Of a stretch of 64,000 nucleotides of DNA, positions 9,567-21,676 are shown piece after piece. How positions within the stretch are numbered: the stretch's first letter is position 1; the number at the start of each line of letters is the position of its first letter. This DNA is from Pectinophora gossypiella. Taxonomy: Eukaryota; Arthropoda; Insecta; Lepidoptera; Gelechiidae. The notes below the pieces were generated by a model. It was not told where the DNA came from and searched no databases. It was given only the letters and a program-made list of their open reading frames with translations. The position numbers and the translations under genes were made by a program. The stretch lies in assembly GCF_024362695.1 (NCBI RefSeq), contig NC_065406.1, positions 16,120,001 to 16,184,000 of the forward strand. The letters run 5' to 3'.

Positions 9567-12500
9567 AGCTATATTACGTAGTATTTGTTGTTGAAATTGA
9601 TTTATAAAGCATACGAAGTTCGTACCTATCGTTTAAAATATTATTCTAATTTTTTAGAACTGTAATTCGTGAAAATTGAAAAAATCATGGAAAAAAAAGT
9701 AAAACTAAAATAATGCCAAGTGTGAATCGCATTATTTTGAGGGGTTCCGTGCCTACAATTGAAAGAACATTTAGTGAACAAAAACATGAACGTGAATTGA
9801 TCGTGAATTTTATATTGCTAGTATGTTGTCGTTGTTAATGACAAGCCAAAACATGCATTGGAGGATCGGGTTTGTAGAGTGGGGAATCTTTTTAAATGTT
9901 TGATTTATTGTGTTTCTATGAATTTGTAGTTGTGATGGCAATGGAGATGCATTGTTTTTGAAAGTTTCAGCTACCTAATTGTCACAGTTTAAGAGATATA
10001 GAGGAATTTAGGTATTATTCATGGTTTTTGTCTCCAAAAACGGAACCGTTTTTGGATTGTTGACAAGGTGTTGTATTGTACGCGTTTTAGACCCTAAAAT
10101 AGAACAATCCAGAAGTCACGCCACTTTTCGCGTACACAGAGAAACAGCCAATAAGGTTGAGGAGCTTGGTTTGTGTAGATTATGTAAATTAGAGATGTGT
10201 GCGAGAAACGTCAGGCAAATGGTCGAGCGAGTGTTTGGCTTTTTAGAAATTCTACAAAATTGGATATATTTTTTATCTAAAATTCTGCAGTTCTGATTTG
10301 ATAAATTAAATAGAATTTGATTAAATAAATAACATCATTAGTATTATAGTCTACTTAAGAATAAAAATAAAATTAAATGAATATTTTTATGTCAATAAGA
10401 AGTATGAGATTTTCAATAAATACCTCGATTGTCAATGTCGGGTAAATGTCATTTGGATGTTTTTGAGGCGCTAGTGGTAGCAATATCGCGATTGCCTGAT
10501 AGATGAGAGGGAGCATAACGGGTATAAAAGGGGTTTTGCACGATTTTTTGGAGGACTTCATTCGTGGCATGAGTAGCAGAAAGTGCTGTCGGTTTTATAA
10601 GAAACTTCGTTGGTGACATTAGCAGCTGGAGGTGCTGCCGGTTTTAGAAAATTCAAGTCGGACTAGAGTTTCTGTAAGTCGGTAGGGATCCGTTCTGCTG
10701 GATTACCAGCTGTCGCGACTTTTGAGAGCTCCGTAGCTCAGGATTACAGTGCGCGATTATTATTTTGTCAAAATATGTAAATTTGCTCTTTAATCAGCTA
10801 TTCGAACCTTCCGTGGTGTAGTTGATCGTCTACCGCGCTAGAATAGGGATTAGAATTAGTTTCCGTGCGTAGATTACGTGAAATATGTAGGTTTTGTCCG
10901 ACAAAAGTCCGCGGAGTGCGCTGTAGGGACCTTGTTAGGTTTAAACTAGGAAGTGTGGTGTACTAATTACCTTTTCTTTCAGGCATCGTTGGAAACAGGT
11001 CTGAGATCATCAGATCTCAGACGACAGGTACAATTTTACGCTAAAGATAGGGCCCGATAGGAGTAGGATGTGTCAAAAGTGTGTAGGGAAGCTTGCGAAC
11101 GTAGGGATCATGTGCTGCTTGTGATTGTTTACCTTTGTTTGTGTTTTGTTATTATTTATGTTATTTTATGTAGTTTATGTATGTTTATCTATTTAACTTT
11201 TTGACTGACACTTTACTGACGCGTAGGGAATGACTGCTTGCGATATATTCTGACTGGATTTTATTATCTTATTGGTTATGTTTGGGCTGTGTGTCAATGT
11301 TTACAATGAAAATTGTGCATATTGCCGCATAGACTGAACAAAAATGTTCTGCTTGTAGTTCTGTGTGTTGGGATCCACATTTCGAGGTAATATAATTACT
11401 GCCTGGAGATGGGGTGATCAGTATGCAGAATGAGGTATCCTTGTTTTAGAGGTAACCTCATGGATTTAGATTTTTACCTTATATTGTGAACCTAGACTGT
11501 TGGTCCAGGTTGGATTGTAATCTTGCTGTGTTTTATTGTAGTTAGAATTCCCCTGAGGATTCTATTCGAAAACCAATCTGAAGTTACACAGGGTGAACCT
11601 TTATGGTTTACGGCCTGCTACCTCACTGTGTCAATGTAGAATAATTGTAGGAACAGTTGTTGTTACCACTGTAACATGGTTCTGGATTGTTCTATAGTGG
11701 TGCTTTGGGAGATACAGCTATCTACAGGAGTGGGGCGGTGAGATATTATTATCCATGACCTTCTTTCTGATATTGGGACAGGATGACCATCCGCCAATAT
11801 GAGATGAAGCTAGATAATCAGTATCGAGCCAGCGCTGCGACTTGGATAGTCAGGTTGGATTGCCTCCTCCTGATGAGCGGTTGTGCGTGGCGATGCTTTC
11901 GAGTATGAAGACTCTAGCCGATGCCATATAATCAGTATTGTATGGTATGGGTCAACTCTGTCCTCTTGTGTTATGATGTAAATTTATTATGACCCACTCT
12001 GGACCTATCAGCTTATTGTGGCTTATCAAGCCATGTAAATAATACAATTAATTACTAATTTGAATTGAATTATAAAAGTCTGGATACCATGAGATGAAGG
12101 CTTTTGAATAAACTTATATACTCTGAATCTGTGTTGTTATTTCACCTATGTGACTTAACATGACTTCTATATACTTACTGTATTGTCCGGGCCTGCCTGG
12201 CTTGATTACACTGATATACAAACCAATTCAACACAATTTATTTGTGTTATTTTACTATTCTTTTACCTGATAACACCTTAATGTCACTGCTGCTAGTTTG
12301 TGACATACCAAACTTTACAACCTATACCTTGTCCGGGGGTTTACCTGGCCTGATTTCACTATGCGACATGTTTGCTTACTAATATGCAATATTATTGCAA
12401 TAATGCATTTATGCATAACAATTACATCCAGTTTGACTGCATATATTCTTGTGATTCATGGTTGGTATCATATTCATGACCATCCATCTCACACTCATAC

Positions 12501-13734
12501 TTATTCCTATGGCTGGTGTTATTGCAATGCCGCTGAAGCCATAGTAGGGACGTTAGGGACATTTTTGCTTAGTATACTCGGGGTCAATCCAGTTCGGTAG
12601 TCTCTGCTTCTGTTGATCCTCTTGCACTGTGGTGTATTGGGGGGAGGACAGTGATGAGTAGCTGCGTATTGCCTTCGGTTGCTAAGTCGCTCATTCGTTT
12701 TGTTAGGGACCTTTTGCTTAGTATATTTGGGGTCAATCCAGTTCGGTAGTCACTGCTTCTGTTGATCCTCTTGCACTGTGGTGTATTGGGGGGAGGACAG
12801 TGATGAGTAGCTGCATATTGGCTTCCGGTTGCTAAGTCGCTCACATACTTACCTTTTTGCGCCATGGCTATGGTGCTAACTATGCATCACAATGAGTTGT
12901 GTTGTTAGATTGGATGTAAATCTGTCTAACTTAAATAATTTTATTACATATGTGAAATTGGTGTTGGGAAACTCTTCCCTTTACCTACCAACTATTTACC
13001 TAATGCTCCTGATATGTCACATATTTTATGTGCTTATCATTCCATAAAAAACCTATATGTTTCTTTCGGAGAGGGGCCTAAATCAGGGTAGGGCCTCATT
13101 CGCCGGTGAGCGTGGTCGGGGCTCGAAACGGCACCCTATACTATTACATTGTTGGTATGGTATTCTAATCCTTTTCCTATGTTCCTAGGTCTTTTACAAT
13201 AATAATACTAAATTCCTAAACATATTTCAAATAACTAACTTATATCTTACCTTCTTGTAAGTCTCTCTTGTTTAATTTGTTTAATTATAAGCTTTAATCA
13301 GTGTTATTAAGTTTAGGTTTGCTTGGCGTTGACCTGACTGTTTTTAAACTATAAATATTTATAATAACTTCCATTCCATTGCCCTATTACTTAGATACTT
13401 ACTTGACTTTCTCATTTACAATAGTGACATAATTATAACCTATTTGTATTGTTATTAAGTATATATGTAGTATATTAAGTTAGTATTATTCTTTATTTAC
13501 ATGCCCTCAATAACATGCATTCATATCTGACTCAGCTACCTTCATATAAAAGAATTTGAGTTACTACAAAACACAACATAAGGTCCTACCTTTATACTAG
13601 ACGATCACAACAATAATAATGGCCATTTTAATCACTTAATTTGACTATAACCCAGGGTCGAATCCTGGTCATTTAGTCGTGGAGTGGAGTGTGTGGGGTT
13701 AATAAGTAAATTATGTAAGGGGGGGTGCGTTACA

Positions 13735-14207
13735 CTACATGCTTAATGAAGTATCTTGCGATGGGTGTCAATCTGACTACCTCCATTGGGATATAGTCGT
13801 GAGCTTATGTTCTGTTATGTGTGATAAACATTGAGGGGGGCTTCCCATTTAGGGGGGAGGAGGATCTTCCCCGAACAACTAACAACTAACTTACGATATT
13901 TTCTCAATTACATACGTGGTTCCACACGACTTTCCTTATTCGCGAACTATCTAAAAATAGCAAGTCACACCTGGTGAAAAAAATAACGTAGAGGCCAGGC
14001 CTGTCTTCCTCATTGCACGAGCCCTTAGGCTACGTTTGCACTGTACGTGGCTTGCTTAACGCTTAGGCCGTGAACATGATGACAACAGTAAACATCAGGG
14101 TGACAGCGGCAGCGAATATAACGTATTTACAAATATAGCTTAATGTCCCAAAAGATATTATAAAAAGAGAAGTGAGATATGTTTGTCTACTTACATGGCA
14201 ATTGGGT
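13735..14207 (+). other. Flank of the giant element with a LINE-tail-like motif
   Basis: TTGCGATGGGTGTCAATCTGACTACC followed by AGTCGTGAGCTTATGTTCTGT (13755-13817) resembles 38927-38980 and looks like a retroposon 3' end. The rest holds no gene that I can see. Confidence 0.35.
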
Positions 14208-14470
14208 AGTTTCCTATGTCAAAGATAAATTATGAAATAGTGATTAGGAAAAACATGTAAGAAAAGAAAATAAAAAAATAAATACTTTTTGATTTTTTTG
14301 ATTTTTGATTACTAAATGAAGACAGATGTAAGTGACAAAAAACTTTTCTTTTTTGACGTGACATTTTGTCACGTTTTTCTATGACGTCACAGTGTGCTAT
14401 TTCATTCAAATTCTATCTTAATTTCGTGTTTTGACGTTAAGTAAAAGTAACTCATTTGACTAGTTGGAGA
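14208..14470 (+). mobile_element. MITE-C, copy with an eroded right end
   Basis: It starts GGGTAGTTTCCTATG and shares CATTTTGTCACGTTTTTCTATGACGTCACAG and the ATTTCGTGTT block with the better copy at 51387-51611. The right inverted terminus (GAAACTACCC) is not found here. Confidence 0.55.
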
Positions 14471-15035
14471 CTAGGCTTTTGTTGGCTGTATCACTCAAAG
14501 CTTAGTCGCGTTTTTTTCGTTTAAGTAATAATCGACAAGCGCGTTGTGCAGCTGATTCCCAGCGTTCTAATCTGTTCGTTTCTTCAAACACGTCAGAGAA
14601 CTATGGCTCAGGGCCACTTGGGGTTTATTTAGCGCTTAGTATCCACTGTGTTAAGATCTGCATGTTATGGCCTATATACACGGTCACAAATAACACCAGT
14701 GTTACTGTTGTTTTCGGGTCACCAGTTTTTTTATTTTTTATAAAGTCACTAAATCCATCAATACAATATAAACAAGAGTTACTACACAACGTGCGTGCAT
14801 ATATCTACTCAGATATGTTTAAGGCCCACAATAATATAATAAGTTCTCAGCCCTTATGTGTATGATACACATTAATGCGGAAAAGAAAAAGATGAAGGAA
14901 AAGAAGAATCTTAACCACTTGCGCCGTCCCTATACACCTGAAAATAGCCCAGCTCAAAGAAAAAGGGAAACACTCACGTGATCAGCTCCTGAATTCTTCT
15001 TACCACGCTTGGCTTAAAAAAGCTTTTTTTTACCA

Positions 15036-15168
15036 CAAAAGGCATTAACAATTGGAGAAAGCTGAGGGCTCTCACCCGGTACAACATTTATGGCAACAGC
15101 CCCGAGGGTGCCGGGTTAAACGCGAACCTCGCCTCAGAGCTCTGAGAGGATTTTTCAAAGAATTAGCA
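15036..15168 (-). mobile_element. SINE-A fragment, diverged
   Basis: GGCTCTCACCCGGTACAAC, CCCGAGGGTGCC, GCGAACCTCG and CTGAGAGGA match the antisense of the SINE-A family. The left part is degraded and the right end is truncated. Confidence 0.65.
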
Positions 15169-15489
15169 TACTACACATTGCAAACGAGCCCTTACCAAAC
15201 ATATAGACGCTATTTGCCCAAGTGGGGAATCTCACGTCAAAATGGTTGCTAATCGGGTACACAGCCAACAACCCGCCGTGCCCACAGGTTGCTTTGTCTT
15301 GTGTACCTGTAAAACTAAAACTTACATCTCATGCATTATACATTGGGGTCGATTGGTGTAAGGATTGGGGTGCGAGCGAGAAATTAGATTACGGTGTGCA
15401 ATCCATTAAATATTGCGGGTAAATTACGTGTTAGGTTGGCACGAGGCAGGAGGGCTTGTAATTTATTATTAAGTAATTTAATAAAAACT

Positions 15490-15560
15490 CAAACGCCTCT
15501 AACCCGCAGTGGAGTAGCGTGGTCGACTCCGGTTGATTGAGGGGAGGCTTGTGTCTAGGA
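15490..15560 (+). mobile_element. SINE-C tail fragment
   Basis: CTAACCCGCAGTGGAGTAGCGTGGT, TCCGGTTGATTGAGGGGAGGC and TTGTGTCTAGG resemble the 3' half of SINE-C at 41590-41665. Confidence 0.5.
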
Positions 15561-15561
15561 G

Positions 15562-15636
15562 TTTTTTTTTTGTTTTTTGACGTGACTTATTGTAGATTTG
15601 CCGCAGATGGCATTAACTACTTGGCCGGACAAAATG
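15562..15636 (-). mobile_element. SINE-A 3' end
   Basis: On the minus strand this reads CCGGCCAAGTAGTTAATGCC, then ATCTGCGGCAAATCTACAAT, then AAGTCACGTC and an A-rich tail. It is only the last 60 bp of the family, so it is a strongly 5'-truncated copy. Confidence 0.75.
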
Positions 15637-15661
15637 TCTAGCAGTGAGATGTAGGTATACA

Positions 15662-15886
15662 GGGTGTTTGTAACATCGTAACGAAAACTTAGAGGGATGA
15701 TTCAGATCAAGATTCTGAGTTGATATCAAGTGGAATTTTCCGTTGTAAAAGTAGTAACCTGAAAATAATTAAAAAAAAACACTAAATTTTCTATGAATTT
15801 TCCAATAGGAAATTCCACTTGATATCAACTCAGAATCATGGCCGGAATCATCCCTCAAAGTTTTCTCTACGATGTCACTAACACCC
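15662..15886. mobile_element. MITE-A foldback element
   Basis: This is a long palindrome of about 225 bp. GGGTGTTTGTAACATCGTAACG at the left mirrors CTACGATGTCACTAACACCC at the right, and TTGATATCAAGTGGAATTT mirrors AAATTCCACTTGATATCAA inside. TATA-like sequence flanks both ends (GGTATACA and TGTATAC). There is no coding capacity, so it is a non-autonomous DNA element. Confidence 0.8.
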
Positions 15887-16029
15887 TGTATACAAGTCAA
15901 TACTATCTTGCCGACCACTTCACAGCGATATTCGATACGGTGTCACTAACAACCATATGCACTTGTATTGCTACCTGTACGTACTGGTACGGGGTGTAAG
16001 TGAAATCGTAACACATACCCGAGATAATT

Positions 16030-16145
16030 TCAGAGGTATGTCCTAACCTATATTCAAAAATAAATAAATAAATAAATATTGGGCTGGATTTCCCTTCGTG
16101 TTGGAATCGATAGGCAGTCGCTTCTGTCATAAAAAGGAGAGAACT
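16030..16145 (+). mobile_element. SINE-D body fragment
   Basis: GAGGTATGTCCTAACCTATATT, an AAAT run, then TTGGAATCGATAGGCAGTCGCTTCTGT match the body of the SINE-D copy at 23915-23995. The tRNA-like head is missing. Confidence 0.55.
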
Positions 16146-16446
16146 TCGAAGAGTGTGACAACTGAATAATGATAGGTAGATAATAGATAGGCCCGTGTTT
16201 CTCTATGGTTTCTACATTATTATACCTAAGCTACACAGTCATGTTCCACACTTTAAAGTTTTTCTTGTACAATCGCTATTTCCTATAAAATGTACTCCAA
16301 CTAAGACATAAGGGACTAATTTGCATGTTATTACGGCTTAATCCTCCCTCCTATGCTATGGGACTTTACCGTATCCAAACAAGGCTTAGTTTATTTATTC
16401 ACTTACCTATACCTAAAATCATAATTGTAAATTAAAAAATACATTT

Positions 16447-16665
16447 GCGAAGCGACTCCCCGAACACTTCATCTAAAACACCTCGTTTTACACAAATACT
16501 ACTCATTGACGTTATCCTACACGCGCATCTATGTGTGTGGCGTCTAACGCGCATACGATTGCAGACTAATGTAAGACCGAGGGGGTGAGGTAAACCTACC
16601 TCGGCCGCTAGTTGGGAGCGGAGAGTTGCCGTTCTATACGTAGTATTGTTTCTTATTCTATGACG
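16447..16665 (+). repeat. Dispersed repeat shared with 54970-55163
   Basis: Both places share ACACGCGCATCTGTGTGTG-like sequence, ACGTCTGACGC, GGGGGTGAGGTAAACC, GGGAGAGTTGCCGTTCTATACG and AGTATT. A fragment is at 53745-53800. The class of element is unknown to me. The 116-codon frame on the minus strand is part of the repeat and not a gene. Confidence 0.65.
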
Positions 16666-17574
16666 AAATCTCCATGGTTTTAGCGTCATCAAAATCAACA
16701 GCTTGAGCTTGTCCACTGCTGGAAATAGACTTCTCACGCCAAGCCACGCCACTGAGCTTGGTCTTCGGATATTCTCCTCCAAACGATGGTGGAGTTACGA
16801 CATCTGTAAGGTGGCTGGAGGAGAAAATCTGAGGACTTATGGTGTATCTCTCTGGTGACAATTAACCTTTTTGGTGGACATTCTCCATCACGAAAATTTA
16901 CGTTCAGGCCGATTACAAGATGGAGTTAATTCCTAATTCAAATTATTATAAAAGTTTTATTTGTCTCTGGCATCTGCAGTCAGTCCCGTTCCATACGCTG
17001 CGCGGCTCACATTGTTTGAATTCTTTATATTTTTAACCCTTATCATGATAATCGAAGTATAATCTGTTCGATATCTTGCTCTTCATCAGTGTCCTGTTGG
17101 ACACTCGATTGCTTTTCACTTGCTTAAATAGGCGATAGACATTGAATGTTTATCGCAGCTATCACCTAAACATCAGTATTCGGAAGAATTTCAGAGAATT
17201 ATTTTCTTTTTTCATACTTTTTGCATCGCGATTTTTCCGTAGTCGGGTTTTAGTATTTTTATAACTTCATAACTGATGGGACTTACAAACATTATCCTAA
17301 AAAAAACTCTTAGAAACTTGTACTTATTTATTTACTTTAAAGTGCTAATAAATTATTACCCTCCGTCAGCCAAAACGGCGTCTAATAACCGAAGTGGCCA
17401 ACTTAGTCTAAGCTAAGTAACTCTTAGCTCCATTAAAGCTACAAGTAATTCTAGAGACCTCCCCCCACCCACACCCTTATCGTTCCACTAAGCCTCCAAT
17501 AACTCTTTTATACGACTCTTAAAATGTCCCGCGGTCCCCTTTCCCCGCGACTTTCCATTACAATATTTTCACAG
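16666..17574 (+). other. No recognised content
   Basis: Non-repetitive-looking AT-rich sequence. I see no coding region, RNA gene or repeat family here. Confidence 0.4.
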
Positions 17575-17697
17575 CAATATAGTGGTTGGAATCGAAACCG
17601 ACCTTCTGTGAAAATGAAGTTCCAAACATGCCTTGGAGCCGGCGAAATGGTTTCGTTGGATATTATTATGAAATGTTTAAGGTTTGAAAATTTAACG
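17575..17697 (+). other. Candidate internal exon of 41 codons, unproven
   Basis: An acceptor-like TATTTTCACAG ends at 17574 and a strong donor GTAAGTAAG starts at 17698. The 123 nt between them are open in one frame, and the length is divisible by three. I recognise no domain in the translation, and no partner exon is visible. Chance is a fair explanation. Confidence 0.15.
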
Positions 17698-18689
17698 GTA
17701 AGTAAGTAGTTTTTAAACTTCCAAAAGGTTTTGGTTATAAAAGTGTGTTCAAGTGTGTAAAACATTGGTCAACTTTTTTTAATCGACTTCAAAAAGGAGG
17801 TTTTAGAAAGAAAGAAAGAAACATAATTTATAATATTATCTAAATAAAAGATTGTGATTGTGTTTATGAAATTAAAAGCACATTATGTATCTCGCAAGTC
17901 TCAAATTTGACTCGTGTATGTGAAATAGTTTTTGAACCATAAGGGGGTCAAAAGTGGCTCCAAATGGTTTGTGTAATATTACACACGGTGCTGCTCGCCA
18001 GTTCTGTAACTTGCTAAACTTGGCTTGACAATGCTCTCGCGTGTCTAGATTATAAAGGGATACCACAGTAACAGATAAAAAACAAAACACGGAAAAACAC
18101 ATAATTTACAATTTGGCTTAAATTTTGGCTTTTTGTTTTCAATTACACTTGATTGCATAATATATTATAAAGATGGTTACAAATTTCTTGATCTAAAACA
18201 CATAAGCTTACGATTATACACAAAACGCTATATTATAGCTTTTTGATCTAATTTAAATGTCCTAAAAAAATATGTATCTTTTTAACCGCATTTTTTAAAG
18301 ATTGTTTTTTAGATAGTAGCAAAAGAAACCATGACTGTTCTCGTATTAGATACACTCTCACCGCCATATTGGAAAAATGTGCCTTTTTCTTTAATCTATT
18401 GGATGAAAAATTACCGGCATGAGTTGCTTCTCTGTCTATAAAAGAAAATATTTTTAAACTAACCAACTTAAAACTCTTAAAACTCCTTTGCCCACAAAAC
18501 GACCTCAATCTACAAACCCCATCCACTATCCAAGTTATTAAAATATTCCTTTATTCCGCAGATCGTGAGGCCCCATTCAAGTTTCCAGTTAGATGGTAAG
18601 AAGGTCCTCGCCACGGCCTCAGCAAACAATGGAAGCTCACAACAGAACCAAGTGGTGCACGCTGGTGCAAGTGAAAGAAGTTCTGCAGC

Positions 18690-19275
18690 GCAGTTCTGTT
18701 TACATAATTTTAAAATCTCGAAAGGAAGAAAGACAAAAAAATATTTTAATGCAAGTAATATACAATTCTCACGACTGTGTTGGATTTAGTAAGTTTATTA
18801 ATGTGATCCACTCAAAATGATATTTTTTGACGAGACTTATTGTAGATTTGCCGCTGATAGCATTAACTAATTGGCCAGACACATGGAGAGCGCCAAGGGC
18901 TCTCACCCGGTACAAAATTTAGGACAACAGGCCTGAGGGTGCCCAGGTGGGCATGAACCTCGGCTCAGGACGTCGTCTGAGAGGATAATATTTGAAATAA
19001 TTAATCGACCCTAGGGGGTCGATAGGATAAGTGCTGAATCTGGGAATCGTCGCCGCGCCGGCGGGGTCAGTATCGGGGTCCTATGTTCTGTAGTGCAGGT
19101 CTGTTATTAATTTTAAAATCTCCTTTTAAAATGCCCATTGAATGACACTAGGGAACAGCGAAAACGGAAATTATTAGTGCATTTCTCACGACTGGCTTTC
19201 ACAAGCCAGTATGACGATTATTATGATAGTCCATTCTTCTGTCAGTGCTAATATTTAATGTGCCCCACTCAAAAT
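18690..19275 (+). repeat. Diverged direct repeat flanking a SINE-A copy
   Basis: GTTCTGCAGCGCAGTTCTGT...AATTTTAAAATCTC (18690) recurs as GTTCTGTAGTGCAGGTCTGT...AATTTTAAAATCTC (19084). TTCTCACGACTG and AATGTGATCCACTCAAAAT (18799) recur near 19175 and 19249. This looks like an old duplication or two copies of one retroposon 3' end. Confidence 0.5.
18823..19082 (-). mobile_element. SINE-A copy, older
   Basis: It begins with a T-run (the antisense A-tail) and GACGAGACTTATTGTAGATTT. It runs through GGCTCTCACCCGGTAC, GCTCAGGACGTCGTCTGAG and ATTAATCGACCCTA to GGGGTCAGTATCGGGGT. It has many substitutions relative to the copies at 20828 and 37726. Confidence 0.8.
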
Positions 19276-19931
19276 ATTTCCAATTTTAAATTACATTTAT
19301 AAAAATGCACCTGAAAAAAGAAAAAGTCATCAAAATCGGACTTGAACCTACATTGCTACCGCAACGCTGTTGCCAGTGATGTGGTTCAAACCTGATTATG
19401 GCCTTCGTGGTGACGTCTAGACCACAGAACCAGAAGGTCCGATCAGGTCAATTAATTGGATTAAATTTTCTAAATTGTTATTGACTTGCGTCTGGATGTT
19501 TATCTACTAACCCACCAACTAATGTTGTGAAGTATGCTGTGTGTATACTATGATTTAGGAGGCGAAACCTGAGTCATGTATCCAACATAACTATTTGACT
19601 GGGTCAAGAATAAATTATAAAAAAATGCTAATGTTTATAATAATATTTATAAATTGGCATTAGAAGTCTGTGAGGGTTGATGAGGTTGGTAATCCATATG
19701 TTAGAAAAATAGAGTTTTAGACCTAAAAAAAAATATATTCGTAGAATAGAATATATTTTTTTAAAATAGAATAGAAATTGTTTATTATAAATGGACACCA
19801 CACATTAAAACAAGACAAGACAAGACTTTATGTAAAAAAGCTTATTATAAGATTAATGACTACCTAAATGATAAAAATGTCTGGTATTGAATGTGTTCCT
19901 CTAGTTATTAAACAACTTGTAATTGGTTTTT
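19276..19931 (+). other. Mostly unrecognised, AT-rich
   Basis: A short SINE-B-like scrap (AGGGTTGATGAGGTTGGTAAT, 19672-19693) is the only piece I can place. I see no gene. Confidence 0.35.
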
Positions 19932-20085
19932 AAAAGATGTGTTGCTGTTGCAGTTTCTTGTCATTTCTTCTCCTCAGCCATAACACCTTGCGAAATGACG
20001 TAAATTCAAAAATGTTACATTGACCTTCAACAAGTTTATCCATGATAATTACGTTGAATTAATGATTCTGATTCTAATAACATCA
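19932..20085 (+). mobile_element. LINE 3' untranslated end
   Basis: AAAAGATGTGTTGCTGTTGCAG, TTTCTTGTCATTTCTTCTCC, TTGACCTTCAACAAGTTTAT and GATAATTACGTTGAATTAATGATTCTGATT are shared with 21120-21270 (minus strand) and 45283-45412. The minus-strand copy is joined to reverse-transcriptase coding sequence, which identifies this as a LINE tail. Confidence 0.7.
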
Positions 20086-20827
20086 CATAAAAAATAAATA
20101 AATTCACAAACAATTACAAAAAGCATAGAAGATGTTCATTAGAATGATCATAAGGTGGTGGTGGACGTCCTGAGATAAAAGAGCCTCAATCAGCACAACA
20201 TCGACTAGTCTGCAGCTAGTTGGTGCGTCTCTATAATCTTTCATTTTTGACATTGATATTGCTCAAGGGAGTTACTTAAATATAAAAAGGCCACATAGAA
20301 GCAATTTGACATTTGCGCATATAAAAGCAAATGAGCAATGTCAAGAATTGTCAAATAGCAATTTGAATTGCTTTGATTTAGCCTTTTTAAACCCCATGAT
20401 TTCAAGACCGTTCAAGAGAGCCGCTAGCAATCGTTAAGCACTTTACCGCAAATCGTTGAACATAAAACCTTTTGTATTTTTTATTTTCTTTACAGAACAA
20501 AGAAGACACATCAACGGTTTACAGCTTCTTGCAGACTTTCTTCCCTTGGCCCCTACCCGGGTCACAGACTTGTTTAATTTAGTCTGTCTTCAGACACTTA
20601 AGTAGTCTCCATAGAACTATTTGAACTGAATGGCGCATTTTTAAGATGTTCGTTTCAACTTGTTATATTAGAGGTTTAGATTAAAGCTGAGAATAAATAA
20701 TGCTATCTCTCCGTCCCCCACCATTTAGTACCGGCCGTGGAGCGTTTACCTCACCCCGAAATGACCGAAGCCGCTGAGAAGTAAGTGGAAGCACACAGAC
20801 TATTTGATTTGTTCGCACTTACGCGTT

Positions 20828-21103
20828 GCACCCCGATACCGACCCCGCCGGCGTGGTCGACGATTTCCCTCATTCAGCGCTTATCGCTATCGACCCACTA
20901 GGGTCGATTAATTCTTTCAAATATTTTTCCTCTCAGACGACGCCCTGAGCCGAGGTTCGCGCCCAACTGGGCACCCTCAGGCCTGTTGTCTTAAACGTTG
21001 TACCGGGTGAGAGCCTTCAGCGCTCCCCCTTTGTCCGGCCAAGTAGTTAATGCCATCTGCGGCAAATCTACAATAAGTCACGTCAAAAAAAAAAAAAAAA
21101 AAA
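20828..21103 (+). mobile_element. SINE-A, complete short form with A-tail and target duplication
   Basis: It runs from ACCCCGATACCGACC to AAGTCACGTC plus 19 A (21085-21103). CTTACGCGTT flanks it at 20818-20827 and 21104-21113, which shows target-primed insertion on the plus strand. It differs from the copy at 37726 by about two substitutions and has the same 5' end. A B-box-like GAGGTTCGCGCCC is present. I see no clear tRNA, 7SL or 5S head. Confidence 0.85.
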
Positions 21104-21119
21104 CTTACGCGTTAGAAGA

Positions 21120-21507
21120 TGCAGAAATCAGAATCATTTATTCAACGTAATTATCACGGAGAAACTTGTTGAAGGTCAATGTAACATTTTTGAATTTACG
21201 TCATTTCACGAGGTGTTATGGCTGAGGAGAAGAAATGACAAGAAACTGCAACAGCAACACATCTTTTAAATCAATGATAAGCTAAAGTAAGCTTCATGTG
21301 AGCTTTTTTATTCTCTGACAAATTTAAAATATTATCTGGTATTCCTTGTATTGTAAGTATGCCTTTCACAGTTTCTCGTACATACATAATGTTTTCATAA
21401 ATATATTGACTTGCGGCCGTCAGTATATTTATTTCTTTAAACAGCTCCCTTAAAGAGTCCCGACAACGCAGATTATAAATAGCGCGAACTGCTCTTTTTT
21501 GATGCAA
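21120..21507 (-). pseudogene. LINE ORF2 C-terminal fragment plus 3' end
   Basis: On the minus strand a 78-codon frame (21507-21271) contains QKRAVRAIYNLRCRDSLREL, FKEINILTAASQYIYENIMY and VRE. This is typical of the region after the reverse-transcriptase core in Jockey/CR1-like LINEs of moths. The same 3' end as at 19932 follows. The 5' part of the element is absent, so it is a dead, 5'-truncated copy. The clade assignment is from memory of family patterns. Confidence 0.7.
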
Positions 21508-21509
21508 AT

Positions 21510-21570
21510 GGAATTATATTGTCTCTGCGTACCCCGATGGGAAATAGGCGTGAGTTTATGTATGTATCTA
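21510..21570 (+). repeat. RTE-type 3' tail
   Basis: TTGTCTCTGCGTACCCC, GGGAAATAGGCGTGAGTTTATG and a TATG run match the tail attached to coding sequence at 49350-49620. Confidence 0.65.
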
Positions 21571-21676
21571 TGTGGGATTCGGGTTTGCTCAATTAAACAG
21601 TCTAGTACGGTTCAAACACTTATTTTTATTTTATTCTCTCCGTATTACACCACCATCGTTTTCCGTCCGCCATCCG

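Larger units (their letters stand above)
7472..13734 (+). mobile_element. Complete 3' LTR (6263 bp) of the giant-LTR element
   Basis: It starts TGTAACAGAACGCACC and ends GGTGCGTTACA, giving TG...CA ends with inverted terminal similarity. Positions 9567-13734 duplicate window positions 1-4168. The first 2095 bp have their partner outside the window, so the left end rests on the terminal inverted repeat and the purine tract, not on LTR-LTR comparison. Copied signals are the TATA box 10523-10531, mini-exon 10982-11026, polyA signal 12107-12112 and tRNA-His fragment 13648-13671. A target duplication cannot be checked because the left end is missing. Confidence 0.7.

Noticed and set aside
16432..16782. 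116-codon minus-strand open frame
   Set aside because: It overlaps a dispersed repeat also found at 54970-55163.
18562..18595. Small exon bounded by TTATTCCGCAG and GTAAGAAG
   Set aside because: The downstream part lies in a diverged direct repeat (18690 and 19090) that looks retroposon-derived, and the frame has no recognised protein.
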